A stretch of DNA of 64,000 nucleotides from UBA1351 sp963677625 (GTDB lineage: Bacteria > Bacillota > Clostridia > Lachnospirales > Vallitaleaceae): the NCBI GenBank assembly GCA_963677625.2, contig CAXXSW010000011.1, positions 255,995 through 319,994 on the forward strand, read 5' to 3'. The translations under genes were made by a program, and so were the position numbers. A model generated the notes under the pieces. The model was not told where the DNA came from. It saw only the letters and a list, made by a program, of their open reading frames with translations, and made no database searches. Each line of letters opens with the position of its first letter. Positions within the stretch are counted from its first letter, which is position 1. Positions 1 to 10,827 of the stretch are shown here, piece by piece.

Positions 1-441
1 GAAGTTTTATATATCCTCAGTCAGGCAAGGGATATAGTTGGATGCTCAGAGATGGTTGATATATCAAATCTTGGAAGCTCTGCAATGATGTTTGAAACTG
101 ATGACATCAGCAAAGACTCAATTGATGATGATAAGATAACATTAAAACGTGATGAACCATTGGTCAAGGCACTTATAATCAGCAAACTAAGAGCTTTTGA
201 TCAGGTAAGAGAATATATGGATACTCGAGAATTTGCCGAATGTTGTATTATTCTTCATCAAATGTCACCAGTAGACGTCAAGGAAATTATCGAACAAGAC
301 GAACATGTTCTTCATATGGGTGTGAAAGAGTATTTTAGTCAGGTTGATTATATATATGCTAAAGAACTAGATTCCATCATCAGCCTTGGACAAAATTACG
401 AAATGAAAGACGTTGCCATATGGACAGGAGGTAAGGTATGA
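1..441 (+). CDS. JetA/MukF-like subunit, C-terminal part
   Basis: The reading frame is open from base 1, so the gene begins upstream and only about 146 residues are seen. The visible part is acidic and helical and shows no motif I can name on its own. It overlaps the next gene by four bases (ATGA), and that gene leads into a giant SMC-like ATPase. By position I infer the kleisin-like first subunit of a MukBEF/Wadjet-type condensin. The internal ATG at 52 has no clear ribosome site, so it is probably not the start. Confidence 0.5.
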   Translation, partial: EVLYILSQARDIVGCSEMVDISNLGSSAMMFETDDISKDSIDDDKITLKRDEPLVKALIISKLRAFDQVREYMDTREFAECCIILHQMSPVDVKEIIEQDEHVLHMGVKEYFSQVDYIYAKELDSIISLGQNYEMKDVAIWTGGKV

Positions 442-1157
442 GCCAGCAAGTGACTAAAACATTTAAACTATATGCAAAATTACAAGCTGATGGTAGGATA
501 CTTAGAGATCAGGCAAAAATCTTTTATCAGGATGATGAGGTGAGAAGTCTTTTGTCTGAATTTGCCAGTCAGGTAGACTGTGGTCTTATTAGTGACCACG
601 ATTATTTATATATGATACCTTTAACTACCAAGTCAGACTTTCATATGACAAACGATCGGATTAAAAGAGATTTTTTCCCAAGTCGTGCACTCAATATGGA
701 TATTTATTTGATGTATGTAGCTATCATTGTTTTTATGGGTGAGTTTTATGACTCATACCAAAGGACTAAGCCTACTAGAGATTTTCTTCATATAAGTGAT
801 TGGATCCGTAGCCTTAATGACCGTATCCAGTCTCTCAAACGTTTTTCTGAAGAAGAACTTCTTGAAAAGGAAGACCAGTATGAATACCATTGGCAGGATA
901 TCATTAAGAACTGGGATGCTATGGATACTGTTAAAGAAGGGATTCGAAGACACACAGCAAGAACGGTCAGTCGCTTAAGCTTTGTACGTATTTGTGCAAA
1001 CTTTATGGAAAGTCAGGACCTAATTAAGGAAATTGGTGATCAGGAGTTTACTTTGACAGATAAGGCTATGGCTATTACTGAAAATTATTATATGGATTAT
1101 GAATATAACCGAGGTGTACTGGAATTTATTTATGACTTTGAAGGGGAGGACAAGTAA
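438..1157 (+). CDS. MukE/JetB-like condensin accessory subunit
   Basis: This 239-residue protein resembles the DUF6063/MukE-like proteins encoded just before MukB-like ATPases. Such subunits are small winged-helix proteins that bridge the kleisin and the ATPase heads. Its start overlaps the previous stop (ATGA) and its stop overlaps the next start (TAATG), so the three genes are translationally coupled. The family assignment rests on length, helical content and position; no catalytic motif is expected. A GGAGG-like ribosome site lies just before the ATG. Confidence 0.6.
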   Translation: MSQQVTKTFKLYAKLQADGRILRDQAKIFYQDDEVRSLLSEFASQVDCGLISDHDYLYMIPLTTKSDFHMTNDRIKRDFFPSRALNMDIYLMYVAIIVFMGEFYDSYQRTKPTRDFLHISDWIRSLNDRIQSLKRFSEEELLEKEDQYEYHWQDIIKNWDAMDTVKEGIRRHTARTVSRLSFVRICANFMESQDLIKEIGDQEFTLTDKAMAITENYYMDYEYNRGVLEFIYDFEGEDK

Positions 1158-4100
1158 TGCCAGCAATATCCAAGATACGTTTATGTAATGTTATCTATGA
1201 AAATGGCGGAAAACGTTATAATGACCAAGTTTTTCATTTTGACGGACAAAATACTGCCCTCTTACTTGAAAATGGTGGTGGTAAGACTGTCTTTATTCAA
1301 ACGGTTCTTCAATGCATTATTCCCCATATTTCTATGGCAGACCGTAAAATTAAGGATACTCTTTACTTGGAACAGGGGCCAGCCCACCTTGCTGTTGAGT
1401 GGATTCTCAATGAAGCACCCAGACGTTATGGACTTACCTGCGTTAGTCTTTTTACTGAAAATGGTCAGTTAAACTCTCTTAAGTATACATATGAGTATGG
1501 TGGAGATGATGATCATACCATTGAGGACCTTCCTTTCAAGTTAGAGGTCATAAAGGATGGTTACCGTCCTTCAACAAGAGGAGAAATAAGTGAATATTAC
1601 CAGCGAATGAGTAAGCAAAGTCCATATGCTAGAGTCTTTAATTCTATTAGCGATTATGGTAAACATTTGGAAAGTCACTTTAAAATTATTCCGAGTGAGT
1701 GGAGAAAAGTTGCAGTCATTAATTCTGGAGAAGGTAATGTTGATGAGTATTTTAATCGCTGTAAAACTACAGAACAGCTATTAAATAATTTGCTCATTCC
1801 TGTAGTGGAAGAGGCCATTGAAGGCGAAAATTCAACAGAGTTTGCTAAAACATTTGAAAAACAAAGAGACCATTTTAAGAAAAATCGGATTCTTCACGAT
1901 AAGATTGAACAGTCCAAAGGTGTCAAAGAAGAAATTGATGCTTATGTGGATATTTATAAACGATACGATGCTAAGCTTTTGGAAGTGAAAAAGATTAAGG
2001 GACGGGCTAGACATGTAACAGAAGTTATGGAAGATAGACTTCAAGCGGTTGAATCAGGTCGAGGTCAGATTGAGATGGAACGATCAGAGCTTGAAGGTCA
2101 GGAAAAAGTTCTTAGAAATCAGAAGTTGACCTATCAAATTCTGACTACAGAAAGTAAGATGGAAGCTAAGACCAAGGAGATAGAGGCATTAGAAAAGCGT
2201 TTGGATTCTATCCGCTTAAATTTAGACAAAGCGGGTAAAAGACGTCAGAATATACAAATATCCAAGGTTAATACCAGTATGGAAGAGTTGGACAATGAGC
2301 TGAAAAGGTTAGAGGTAGAATTGGCCAATGAGGAGAAAAAATTACCTACTGGTGATCTAAAAGTACAATTGGTAGAAAACTCTGCCAACATCAAGGGTCA
2401 TTTTGAATATGAACTTGAGAAGATCAAGTTGGAAAAGGACAAGAGGCAGGACGCTATTGATGGACTTTCAAGAGAAATAAAAAGTCTTGAAGAGGAAAAA
2501 GGTCTTATTGAGACTAAGGAATTAACTGCTAAAGAGAGGGTAATTAAAACCCAGACAGCGATAGAATTTTCTAAAAAGGAAATGGATAATATTTATGATA
2601 CCCTTTTTGAATCTAGTCTTGGATGCTCAGTAGATGATTATTTATCCGGTTGGACTTATGATTTCGAAAATCTTAATCAGGACCTTATTCGACTGGGAAA
2701 TGATAAACTGTCCATGTCATCAGAATTAAACTCCTATGAAAAAGAGATAACAAGGATTAATGACCGAATACTTAAGGCAAAGAGATCCTTGGATGGCCTA
2801 AAAATTAGCCTTAGTGACATGGATATCAAAGGTCAAAAATTAATTGAGAAAGTCAATAATGCTGGTATAAAGATAGGAGCAAAAGATTCCATCTATACAA
2901 AAGAGGAATCCATTAAGACCCTTCTAAGTGAAAAGGCTACGTACTTTGAGGAAAAAAGGTCTAGCCTTCTTAATGAAGAGTTGAACCTGATGACCAAGGG
3001 AATGCTGAAAGAAGTCGTTCATCCTTCGCTTTTAGAAGCCTATAAGCAATTGAAAAGTAAAGTAGATTTTCTGTCTTTGGGACAGGAATATCTTTACCAG
3101 TTGGAAGATGCCTCAGGATATAATCGCAAACAGCTATTGGAAAAATACCCTTTCTTTGCCATGACATTTGTAACCAACAGGGTCAATCAGTCAAAGGTTG
3201 AAGAAGAATTACTTTCTATGAATGGACAGCTTCTAGTTCCGGTTTTCGTCATGAATATGGAAGATGTAAGTAAGTTTATTAAAGAAGAGCACGAAAATGG
3301 GGAAAGTAATCTTTTTATGGATCATGCGGTTATTCCAAGTCTTTGGAATGATGCCTTGACAGAAGGTTATTTGGATAACCACAATGAATCCATTGATGCC
3401 GAATTAAAAAAACTGAGGTCTGAAAGAGAAGCCTGTGATGGAAAGTGGTCTCATATCCAACATCTTAAGGACGAAGCCAAAGACTTCTTTCATGAATATT
3501 CTTATAATCGTTACAAGAAAGTTGAGATAGAAGTTCAAGACTTAAGTAAAAAGCTTCAGGAACTTGATATTGAATTAAAAGAAATAGAAATTAGATCTAG
3601 TAGTCTTGAAGAAGAATACAGTGAGCTCTTGGAGACAGAAGCCAAGAAGACGGCTATTAAGGAAGACTTGAAAACTAAGATAGACTTAGCCCTCCATCAT
3701 GAAGAAACTTATACATCCTATCTTAGCCTTCGTGAGGATGAAGAGAAAATTAGAGAAGAAGTGGCAACTTATATTTATAAGCGTAAAGAACTTGACTATA
3801 TTATTCAAGAAAAAATAGGATCAAGAAGCAAAATGATGGAAAGTCTTAAGGAATTTGATTTTGAAATTCGAAAGATTAAGGACAATCCATTGTATGAAGA
3901 GGTGAAAGATGCAGATACAATCTGCGCAAATAAGGACCTGAAATTATTGGTTAGGGAGCGAGAAAGTCTGGTTAAAAAATTGTCAGGTCTATCAATCTCG
4001 AGAGAAGCGATATCCTTGCGAATTGATGAACAGACCAAGCTTAAAAGTCACTATAAGGCTCAACTTCAACGACTGACAAAAGAAGCGTCCTATGATATAG

Positions 4101-5563
4101 AACCAGTTGAGACTTTTTATGACACAGAGGAAGATGATCTTTTTGATGAAATTGTCAACTTAAAGCATGATCTTAAAGAATTGGAATTAGAGCTAAAATC
4201 AGAAGAAAAAGCTCGTTGGGCCTTTGACACAGAGAAGAATCTTTTGACTAATGACCTTAAGGCCCAAGATGGTCAACTATATGAATTTGACTGTGACCTT
4301 GCATATATTCCGACTCGTATAAAGGTGCACCAAGCTACAGTCAAAGATATTAAGCGTAAAATAGACAGGGATGAAAAAGAATTTGCTAGTAAATTATCTA
4401 AGTACAATAGCCTCATCACACAACTACGTATTAAGGATGGAACTTATAACTTTTTAGTTGAAGAGTCAGGTCGCCTAACTAAACACGATAAAGTGGGGCT
4501 AGAAAACAATCCAGAAGGACTAATTAATGATTTGTTTAAGGAATTGGCTTCCTATACAGGTGTGCTTAAGGCGCTGCATTTTGATGTGACCACCAGTAAG
4601 GAGCAGGTGGTTGCATACTGTAGAGATAGGCTGGATGATTTTAGACTTAAAGAAGCTATTGTCAATGGTCTTATAGAAAAATCGGATTATAATGAACTTT
4701 TAATCTACCAAGAACGGATGACGGATATAATAAACCGAACCATTCAATTAGCAAATGATGATAAGAGAGAAAGTGATACAGAACTGCAAACTTTCCTAAG
4801 TCATCTTTTAACTTATGTAAAGACGGTAATCAGTGAATTGGAAACACTACAGAAAAAAACCATGATTGAAGTAGGAGATATTTCCAAACAAATCTTTATT
4901 TTTGATATTCCCAAGTACGATGATGATGAAGCAAAGGAAGGTCTTCGTCTCTATATCGACCAAATGATTGAGCTTTTTGAGGAAGAAGGAGATTTAGATG
5001 AAGACTCTATCAGGAAGCTCATAGAAGAACGACTTAGCGTTAAAAATCTCATCAATGTCATACTTAATCACTTACCAATTAAGATTAAATGTCGTAAGGT
5101 AACCAATGACCTTAGGATCAACAAGGCCCCCATGTCCTGGGAATACTCCAACAAGTGGTCGGGTGGTGAGAAGTGGTCTAAAAACATGACCCTTTTCTTA
5201 GGTATATTAAATTATCTAGCAGAGAAAAAACAGCATCTGTCAGCCAACCAAAAGCAAAATAGGACAGTCATACTGGACAATCCTTTCGGTAAGGCTTCCA
5301 GTAAGCATGTTCTTGACCCTGTCTTCTTTATAGCAGAGCGCTTGGGCTTCCAGATTATTGCCTTAACTGCTCATGCTGAAGGACAATTTATCAGTGATTA
5401 TTTTCCTGTGGTTTATTCACTGCGTTTAAGGGATACCAAGATGGACAATAAACTTTTGATGACAACAGAACGTGTCTTAAACTATACATACCTGAAGGAA
5501 AAGGCCCCTGCAAGCATTACTAGACTTCAAGAAGCCAAGCAGCTTGAGCTTTTTCAATTTTAG
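1157..5563 (+). CDS. SMC/MukB-like condensin ATPase (JetC-like)
   Basis: This 1468-residue ATPase has the SMC layout. A Walker A (ENGGGKT) lies near residue 42, long charged coiled coils fill the middle, an ABC signature (WSGGEKWS) lies near residue 1335, and a Walker B (VILDNPFGKAS) follows near residue 1370. Proteins of this type extrude DNA loops; in Wadjet systems they detect and restrict plasmids. The usual fourth Wadjet gene, jetD (a topoisomerase VI-like nuclease), is not downstream, where a terminator follows. It may lie upstream of the window, or this may be a MukBEF-like housekeeping set. Confidence 0.85.
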   Translation: MPAISKIRLCNVIYENGGKRYNDQVFHFDGQNTALLLENGGGKTVFIQTVLQCIIPHISMADRKIKDTLYLEQGPAHLAVEWILNEAPRRYGLTCVSLFTENGQLNSLKYTYEYGGDDDHTIEDLPFKLEVIKDGYRPSTRGEISEYYQRMSKQSPYARVFNSISDYGKHLESHFKIIPSEWRKVAVINSGEGNVDEYFNRCKTTEQLLNNLLIPVVEEAIEGENSTEFAKTFEKQRDHFKKNRILHDKIEQSKGVKEEIDAYVDIYKRYDAKLLEVKKIKGRARHVTEVMEDRLQAVESGRGQIEMERSELEGQEKVLRNQKLTYQILTTESKMEAKTKEIEALEKRLDSIRLNLDKAGKRRQNIQISKVNTSMEELDNELKRLEVELANEEKKLPTGDLKVQLVENSANIKGHFEYELEKIKLEKDKRQDAIDGLSREIKSLEEEKGLIETKELTAKERVIKTQTAIEFSKKEMDNIYDTLFESSLGCSVDDYLSGWTYDFENLNQDLIRLGNDKLSMSSELNSYEKEITRINDRILKAKRSLDGLKISLSDMDIKGQKLIEKVNNAGIKIGAKDSIYTKEESIKTLLSEKATYFEEKRSSLLNEELNLMTKGMLKEVVHPSLLEAYKQLKSKVDFLSLGQEYLYQLEDASGYNRKQLLEKYPFFAMTFVTNRVNQSKVEEELLSMNGQLLVPVFVMNMEDVSKFIKEEHENGESNLFMDHAVIPSLWNDALTEGYLDNHNESIDAELKKLRSEREACDGKWSHIQHLKDEAKDFFHEYSYNRYKKVEIEVQDLSKKLQELDIELKEIEIRSSSLEEEYSELLETEAKKTAIKEDLKTKIDLALHHEETYTSYLSLREDEEKIREEVATYIYKRKELDYIIQEKIGSRSKMMESLKEFDFEIRKIKDNPLYEEVKDADTICANKDLKLLVRERESLVKKLSGLSISREAISLRIDEQTKLKSHYKAQLQRLTKEASYDIEPVETFYDTEEDDLFDEIVNLKHDLKELELELKSEEKARWAFDTEKNLLTNDLKAQDGQLYEFDCDLAYIPTRIKVHQATVKDIKRKIDRDEKEFASKLSKYNSLITQLRIKDGTYNFLVEESGRLTKHDKVGLENNPEGLINDLFKELASYTGVLKALHFDVTTSKEQVVAYCRDRLDDFRLKEAIVNGLIEKSDYNELLIYQERMTDIINRTIQLANDDKRESDTELQTFLSHLLTYVKTVISELETLQKKTMIEVGDISKQIFIFDIPKYDDDEAKEGLRLYIDQMIELFEEEGDLDEDSIRKLIEERLSVKNLINVILNHLPIKIKCRKVTNDLRINKAPMSWEYSNKWSGGEKWSKNMTLFLGILNYLAEKKQHLSANQKQNRTVILDNPFGKASSKHVLDPVFFIAERLGFQIIALTAHAEGQFISDYFPVVYSLRLRDTKMDNKLLMTTERVLNYTYLKEKAPASITRLQEAKQLELFQF

Positions 5564-5663
5564 GCTTTTTGAGATTAGTTACAAAATCATTCAAAAAGGT
5601 TGTAAAGTAAAATGGTAGTTGTAAGATTTAAAAGTGACAAGTGTTAAATTAAAAAATAATGAG

Positions 5664-5696
5664 AAAGCAGTTAGAGTTTATCTAATTGCTTTTTCT
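5664..5696 (+). terminator. Rho-independent terminator after the condensin operon
   Basis: An inverted repeat (AAGCAGTTAGA and TCTAATTGCTT) is followed by a T-run. It ends the condensin operon about 100 bases after its last stop codon. Confidence 0.75.
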
Positions 5697-5827
5697 TAAT
5701 TAGAGATGGTGTTATAATAGGGCTATAAATGAGATTCCGGAAAAGAATATGAGAAATTTAAGAGTAGATATGCTCTCACTTAATAAAATGAAATCCGGTA
5801 ATTGACAAGAGGAAAGAGGAGAACGGT

Positions 5828-6557
5828 ATGAATCAACGTAGAACATTTGGAATAATCATTGTCATCATTGGTGGACTATTTTTACTTAATTCATTTAATA
5901 TTGGTTTTGACTTATGGGATATAATCGGAACATGGTGGCCACTCATTATTATAGCTATTGGTGCCTTTAATCTTATTGGAAATGGTGGTATAAGAATGTC
6001 CTGGAATTCTTATTGTTGCTGTGGGAGTTTACTTCCTAATGGATGAGTTGGACTTAATACGTTTTGACTTTTCTGATATTCTGTTTCCAGCTATTGTCAT
6101 CGGTTCAGGTATTTATCTATTAATGCCAAAAGCAGGTAAACACCCAGTTGGTAATGACTATATCAGGCAACTTGCCCTCTTTTCAGGAGCAGATATTCAT
6201 TGTAATTCTCAAGATTTCAAGGGAGCAGACTTAATGGCCGTTTTTGGTGGTTTAGATGTTGATCTTAGGGATGTGACAGTTTTTGATAGACCAGCTAAAA
6301 TTGACGTATTTACAGCTTTTGGTGGTATAGATATCATCGTACCTGAGGACCATACAGTTAAGATTAAAGGGCTTCCCTTATTCGGTGGATGGTCTAATAA
6401 GGCTAATAAATCTATTGCGTCAGAAGAAGCTGATATTATCATTAGTGCTTTTGTCATCTTTGGTGGTATGGATGTTAAGGCTAAGGCGAGTACTATGCCA
6501 ACTGAGCCCTATGAAGAAGAATATGAGGAGCAAAGCCAGGGTTATAAAGAAGTATAA
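5828..6557 (+). pseudogene. LiaF-like membrane protein, one frameshift
   Basis: The gene begins at ATG 5828 behind GAGGAGAACGGT and encodes membrane segments typical of DUF5668/LiaF proteins. Its frame then closes early, while another frame continues from about 6003 with a third membrane segment and the beta-rich C-terminal domain (repeated FGG motifs) of the cell-wall-stress family. Removing one C from the CC at 6000-6001 restores a single frame of about 242 residues. LiaF proteins act on membrane-stress signalling. The break is either a sequencing error or a real mutation. Confidence 0.7.
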
Positions 6558-6586
6558 TTCAGAAAAAATATTAGAAGCAATACTAT

Positions 6587-6632
6587 ATAATAAAACCCTA
6601 CATTAACCAGAGTTAGTGCAGGGTTTTATTGG
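6587..6632. terminator. Bidirectional terminator
   Basis: AAAACCCT and AGGGTTTT flank a loop of about 20 bases, with A-rich and T-rich arms on either side. The site lies between the LiaF-like gene and the convergent DUF2721 gene and could serve both. Confidence 0.6.
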
Positions 6633-6706
6633 TTTCTTTTTCATAAAAGTTATAATACTTAATACTAAACGGATTTGCACTTGGCATCATTAGAAGTTAG
6701 GTATCA

Positions 6707-7105
6707 CTAGAAGTCTTTTTCATCTTCAGTTAGTTCTATGGACATAGCCTGAACAGACATATGGATTTCGACCATACTGATAGTTAGTGATGCAATGATA
6801 CAAAGTAAACTAATACCAAAGAGAAGGGTTGCAACGGCTGGCTGACCAATTAAAATCATAAAAATACTGATCATATTAATCAAAAAACCGGAAATAGCTA
6901 AAAACTGCATGTTTCTAATAAAGCGAAGTCTCTTGTGAAGGGCTATAATCTGGTCTTGTAGGTTTCTCTTTGGATTGTTCTTATGTTCTGAGTGAAGGGC
7001 CCGAACCCTTTTGCTAATAGCAATAAAGCGGTTGGTATAAGCCAACATTAAAACAGACAAGGCAGGGAAAACCAAAGCAGGTGTGGAAATAGTTATTTCG
7101 TACAT
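6707..7105 (-). CDS. DUF2721 family membrane protein
   Basis: This 132-residue protein has a membrane segment at the N terminus and two more in the second half, around a basic middle part. The motif PALVFPALSVLMLAYTNRF near the N terminus is typical of DUF2721, a family of unknown function. It is read right to left, directly after the LUD-domain gene with 12 bases between them, so the two probably form one operon. Confidence 0.8.
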   Translation of the reverse strand: MYEITISTPALVFPALSVLMLAYTNRFIAISKRVRALHSEHKNNPKRNLQDQIIALHKRLRFIRNMQFLAISGFLINMISIFMILIGQPAVATLLFGISLLCIIASLTISMVEIHMSVQAMSIELTEDEKDF

Positions 7106-7117
7106 TTGAACCTCTTT

Positions 7118-7753
7118 CTAATATCCAAGTTCTTGTCCGACTAGTATAACATGGATACGGTCATTATGTCTTGAATTTCTTGTCGTTACGATTTGGCAAC
7201 AAATGGTTGAATCACCTAAACAATCACCGCATTTGCCTGTTTTAGAACAAGGTGTTGTCAGATTCAGGCGATTACAGTTGGCAGGAGTTGCAAAGTTGCG
7301 AACACGTTCTATGGCTGTTGCTGCATCAATGGAAACCTTATTCATGCCAACTATAATAATGACTCTTTTAGGTCCAAAGATAAGGGCAGCAACTCGATTG
7401 CCATTTCCATCGATATTTACCAATTGGCCGTCTAAAGTAATAGCATTGGTACTCATGAGGTAATAATCAGCGTTAAAAGCCTGACGATATACAATCCCTA
7501 CTTCTTTAGGACTAGATGCCTTAGCCCTGTCTAAAAGGGTTAGATTCCTTGTTTCCAACTTCGGAATAAGACCTGAATCTTGTATGGTCATACTGCCACC
7601 CCAAGTAACGGTTGAGCCGTCTTCAATCATCTCATTGGCAAATGCAGTCGCTTCTTCAATGGTGTGAAAAAAGTAGCCGTTCATATTTCTTTTCTTAAGA
7701 CCTTTAATGATTGAATTGGCCTGATTTTCATAAGCAATTTGTTTTGGATTCAT
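7118..7753 (-). CDS. LUD-domain protein (lactate utilization LutC/YkgG type)
   Basis: This 211-residue protein belongs to the LUD family (formerly DUF162). Seen features are TWGGSMT near residue 50, a central alpha/beta part with the motif GMNKVS, and a cysteine cluster near the C terminus (CGDCLGDSTICC) that may bind metal or an iron-sulfur cluster. Stand-alone LUD proteins like this are common in Clostridia, and their exact reaction is unknown. It is the first gene of a two-gene minus-strand unit. Confidence 0.8.
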   Translation of the reverse strand: MNPKQIAYENQANSIIKGLKKRNMNGYFFHTIEEATAFANEMIEDGSTVTWGGSMTIQDSGLIPKLETRNLTLLDRAKASSPKEVGIVYRQAFNADYYLMSTNAITLDGQLVNIDGNGNRVAALIFGPKRVIIIVGMNKVSIDAATAIERVRNFATPANCNRLNLTTPCSKTGKCGDCLGDSTICCQIVTTRNSRHNDRIHVILVGQELGY

Positions 7754-7970
7754 ATAGATGTTCTGTGTTTTTTTGCAACACAGACTCCTTTCAGTTTTTT
7801 TGAATAGGAACTTTTAAATAATTATAGCGTAAAAAAAAGTAGTATTCAAATTCTTTTTCTATGCGGCGTTAGGTCCTTATGGTATACTACTAAGTAAGTT
7901 TTTACCCTAGTTAGACAAGCAAGTTGTTTGTACTAGAGAAACTAGGACAGGAAGGATTAGGAGGCATGAC

Positions 7971-10627
7971 ATGAAAAATATACATCATCAGGATTTGGAC
8001 CAAGTCATAAAAAATCTTGAATCAAATTTAGAGAATGGCTTAAGTAAAAGTAAGGTCACTCAATTAAAGGAAAAATACGGTGAGAACGCTTTAGTCAGTA
8101 AAAAGGGGCGCTCTCTAGCCATGATGATTTTTGATCAATTTAAAGATTTTATGATTATCTTGTTAATTATAGCAGCAGGACTTTCCATCTATCTAGGAGA
8201 GGAAATAGAAGGTATTGTCATTATGGGCATTGTCATTCTTAATGCAGCTCTAGGAGCCTATCAGGAAAATCGAGCCTCTAATGCCCTTGAAGCACTGAAA
8301 AGTATGGCAGCACCAAAAGCAAAAGTATTGCGAGAAGGCAAGATAACGGAAATATCATCAAAGGACATAGTCCCTGGTGATATAGTTGTACTTGAAGCGG
8401 GGGATTATGTCCCGGCTGATCTTAGATTAAGTGAAACGGTTAATCTAAAAATCGATGAGTCAGCCTTAACAGGTGAATCTGTTGCTGTTGATAAAAATGC
8501 TTCAGCAGATATAGAGGAAGAGGCAGCTCTTGGTGATAGAATTAATTGTGCCTATATGAGTACTATTGTTTACCTATGGACGTGGTCAGGGTATCGTGGT
8601 GGGAACCGGTATGGATACGGAAATTGGTCATATTGCCACCATGCTTAATGAAACAGAAGAGACTTTGACTCCTCTTCAAATGAACTTAGCAAAATTTGGA
8701 CGTCAATTGGGAATTCTCTGTGTTGCTGTCTGTATTATCATTTTTGGCTTAGGAGCTATCCGTGGCGAAGACTATTTTGAACTCTTCATGACAGCTGTAT
8801 CTCTTGCTGTAGCAGCAATTCCAGAAGGGCTTGCAGCGGTTATTACAGTTGTTCTATCTATGGGTATGCAAAAGATGATTAAGAGAAATGCAATTATGAA
8901 ACGTCTTAGTGCTGTAGAAACTCTTGGTTCAACATCGACTATTTGTACAGATAAAACAGGAACATTAACGCAAAACAAGATGACTGTCCTCAAGGCCTTT
9001 GACGGTGTTGATGAATGGGATGTGACTGGAACTGGATATGGATTTGAGGGTGAGCTAATTAATGAGGATGGCAATGATGTATCTAGCTTAATTAGACTTT
9101 TTCAAGCTGCCACCCTATGTAATGATGCAGATCTTAATGATGGTGAGGTTATTGGAGATCCCACAGAGGGAGCCTTAATTGTCCTTGCAGCGAAAGCCGG
9201 TTTTATAAAAAAAGATATGAATCAGAAATATCCAAGACTAAAGGAATTTCCTTTTGACTCAGACAGGAAGCTTATGTCTACCTTACATGAGATAGATAGT
9301 GAGTATATTATGCTGACCAAAGGGGGCTCCAGATGTTATATTGGGCCGGTCTAGCAAAGTTTTATTTGGTGGTGAATTGGTAGACTTAACGGATTCCATG
9401 CGTCAAACCATTATGAATAAGAATAAGGAATATGCTGAAAAAGCTATGCGTGTTTTGGGTTATGCTTACAAAGTAGTAGATAAAGATACTAATCTTCAGG
9501 AAGAAGAGGAATCGCTTGTTTTTGCAGGGCTTACTGGTATGATTGACCCACCTCGTGAGGAAGCTAAAGAAGCTGTTTCCTTATGTAAACAAGCCGGTAT
9601 ACGTGTGGTTATGATTACTGGGGACCATATTACAACAGCCAGTGCTATTGCAAATGAAATTGGGATTTTAGATAAACATTCACAAGCAATGGAAGGTGCT
9701 AGAATTGACGATTATACAGATGAAGAATTCCGCGAAGTCGTCAAAACCACCAATGTATTTGCTAGAGTTTCACCAGAACATAAGGTGAAAATTGTCACGG
9801 CCATCCGTGATAATGGTGATGTTGCCGCTATGACTGGTGATGGAGTTAATGATGCACCAGCCTTAAAAAAAGCGGATATCGGTATTGCTATGGGTATAAC
9901 AGGAACAGATGTATCCAAAGAAGCTGCTGATATGATTCTAACTGATGATAATTTTGCTAGTATTGTACATGCTGTGGAAGAAGGAAGGATTATTTATTCT
10001 AATATCCGGAAGTTTGTAGGTTTTTTACTTTCATGTAATATTGGTGAAATACTTATTATTTTCTTAGCTATCCTATTCAGATGGCCAGTACCTCTTTTAC
10101 CTATTCAGCTATTATGGGTCAATCTGATTACGGATTCTTTTCCAGCCTTCGCCTTGGGGGCTTGAAGAGGGAGAAGCGGGGAATCATGGATCACAAGCCA
10201 AGAGACAAGGATGAGCCGATTATCAACCGTCGTATGATGATTGCCCTTGGTCTGCAATCTATAGGTTTGACTATTGCTGTCCTTGTAGCATATCGCTTAG
10301 GTTATTCAGTCATTGGAGACGGTACAGAGAATTCTCTCCACTTAGCGAGAACTCTAGCATTTGTAACCTTAATTCTTGGTGAGATGCTAAGGGCCCTACT
10401 CATCAAGAACAGAATCAAAATCTATCTTTAGCATCAATATTCTTGGCAACAAATATTTGAACTATTCTGTATTTGGTGCAATTGGCTTACTTTTGGGTAT
10501 TATTTATGTGCCTGGACTAGCTGGCATTTTTGATGTAGAAGCTATAAGCTTAGGACAACTTCTTTTATGCTTTGGGCTAGGTTTAATTCCATCTATATTT
10601 TCTGAACTATCCAAACGGATTCGATAG
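7971..10627 (+). pseudogene. Calcium-type P-type ATPase with five frameshifts
   Basis: Read across the frame changes, this encodes a full-length P2A cation pump of about 880 residues. It has the cation-ATPase N-terminal domain, LTGES, PEGL in membrane helix 4, the phosphorylation site DKTGTLT, the hinge TGDGVNDAP and the C-terminal helices. PEGL and the overall pattern fit Ca2+ export. The frame breaks at five places, each explained by one extra base in a short run: T at 8569-8571, G at 9322-9326, G at 10156-10160, G at 10178-10181 and C at 10394-10396. The ATG at 7971 follows TAGGAGGC. Confidence 0.85.
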
Positions 10628-10649
10628 ACATATATTGAATTTAAATTTT

Positions 10650-10684
10650 AAAAAGCGATCTGCTATGGCAGGTCGCTTTTTAAA
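10650..10684 (+). terminator. Terminator after the P-type ATPase gene
   Basis: A strong stem (AAAAGCGA/CTGC paired with GCAG/TCGCTTTT) with a three-base loop is followed by T and A runs. It lies 23 bases after the ATPase stop. Confidence 0.8.
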
Positions 10685-10712
10685 AACCAGTGATTTATAT
10701 CGTGTAAACGAT

Positions 10713-10741
10713 TACCTTTCTAAGAAAAATTATGGTATAAT
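10713..10741 (+). promoter_or_regulatory. Sigma-A-like promoter for the HD-domain gene
   Basis: A TTACCT box, a 17-base spacer and a perfect TATAAT (10736-10741) lie about 87 bases before the HD-domain gene. Confidence 0.5.
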
Positions 10742-10827
10742 AATGGCGATGAGCAATTGGAGTAGATGATAAACTTATTAAGTTTATAAAGATAAATAGA
10801 TTATAAGGACTAAGTAGAGTATTTGTT

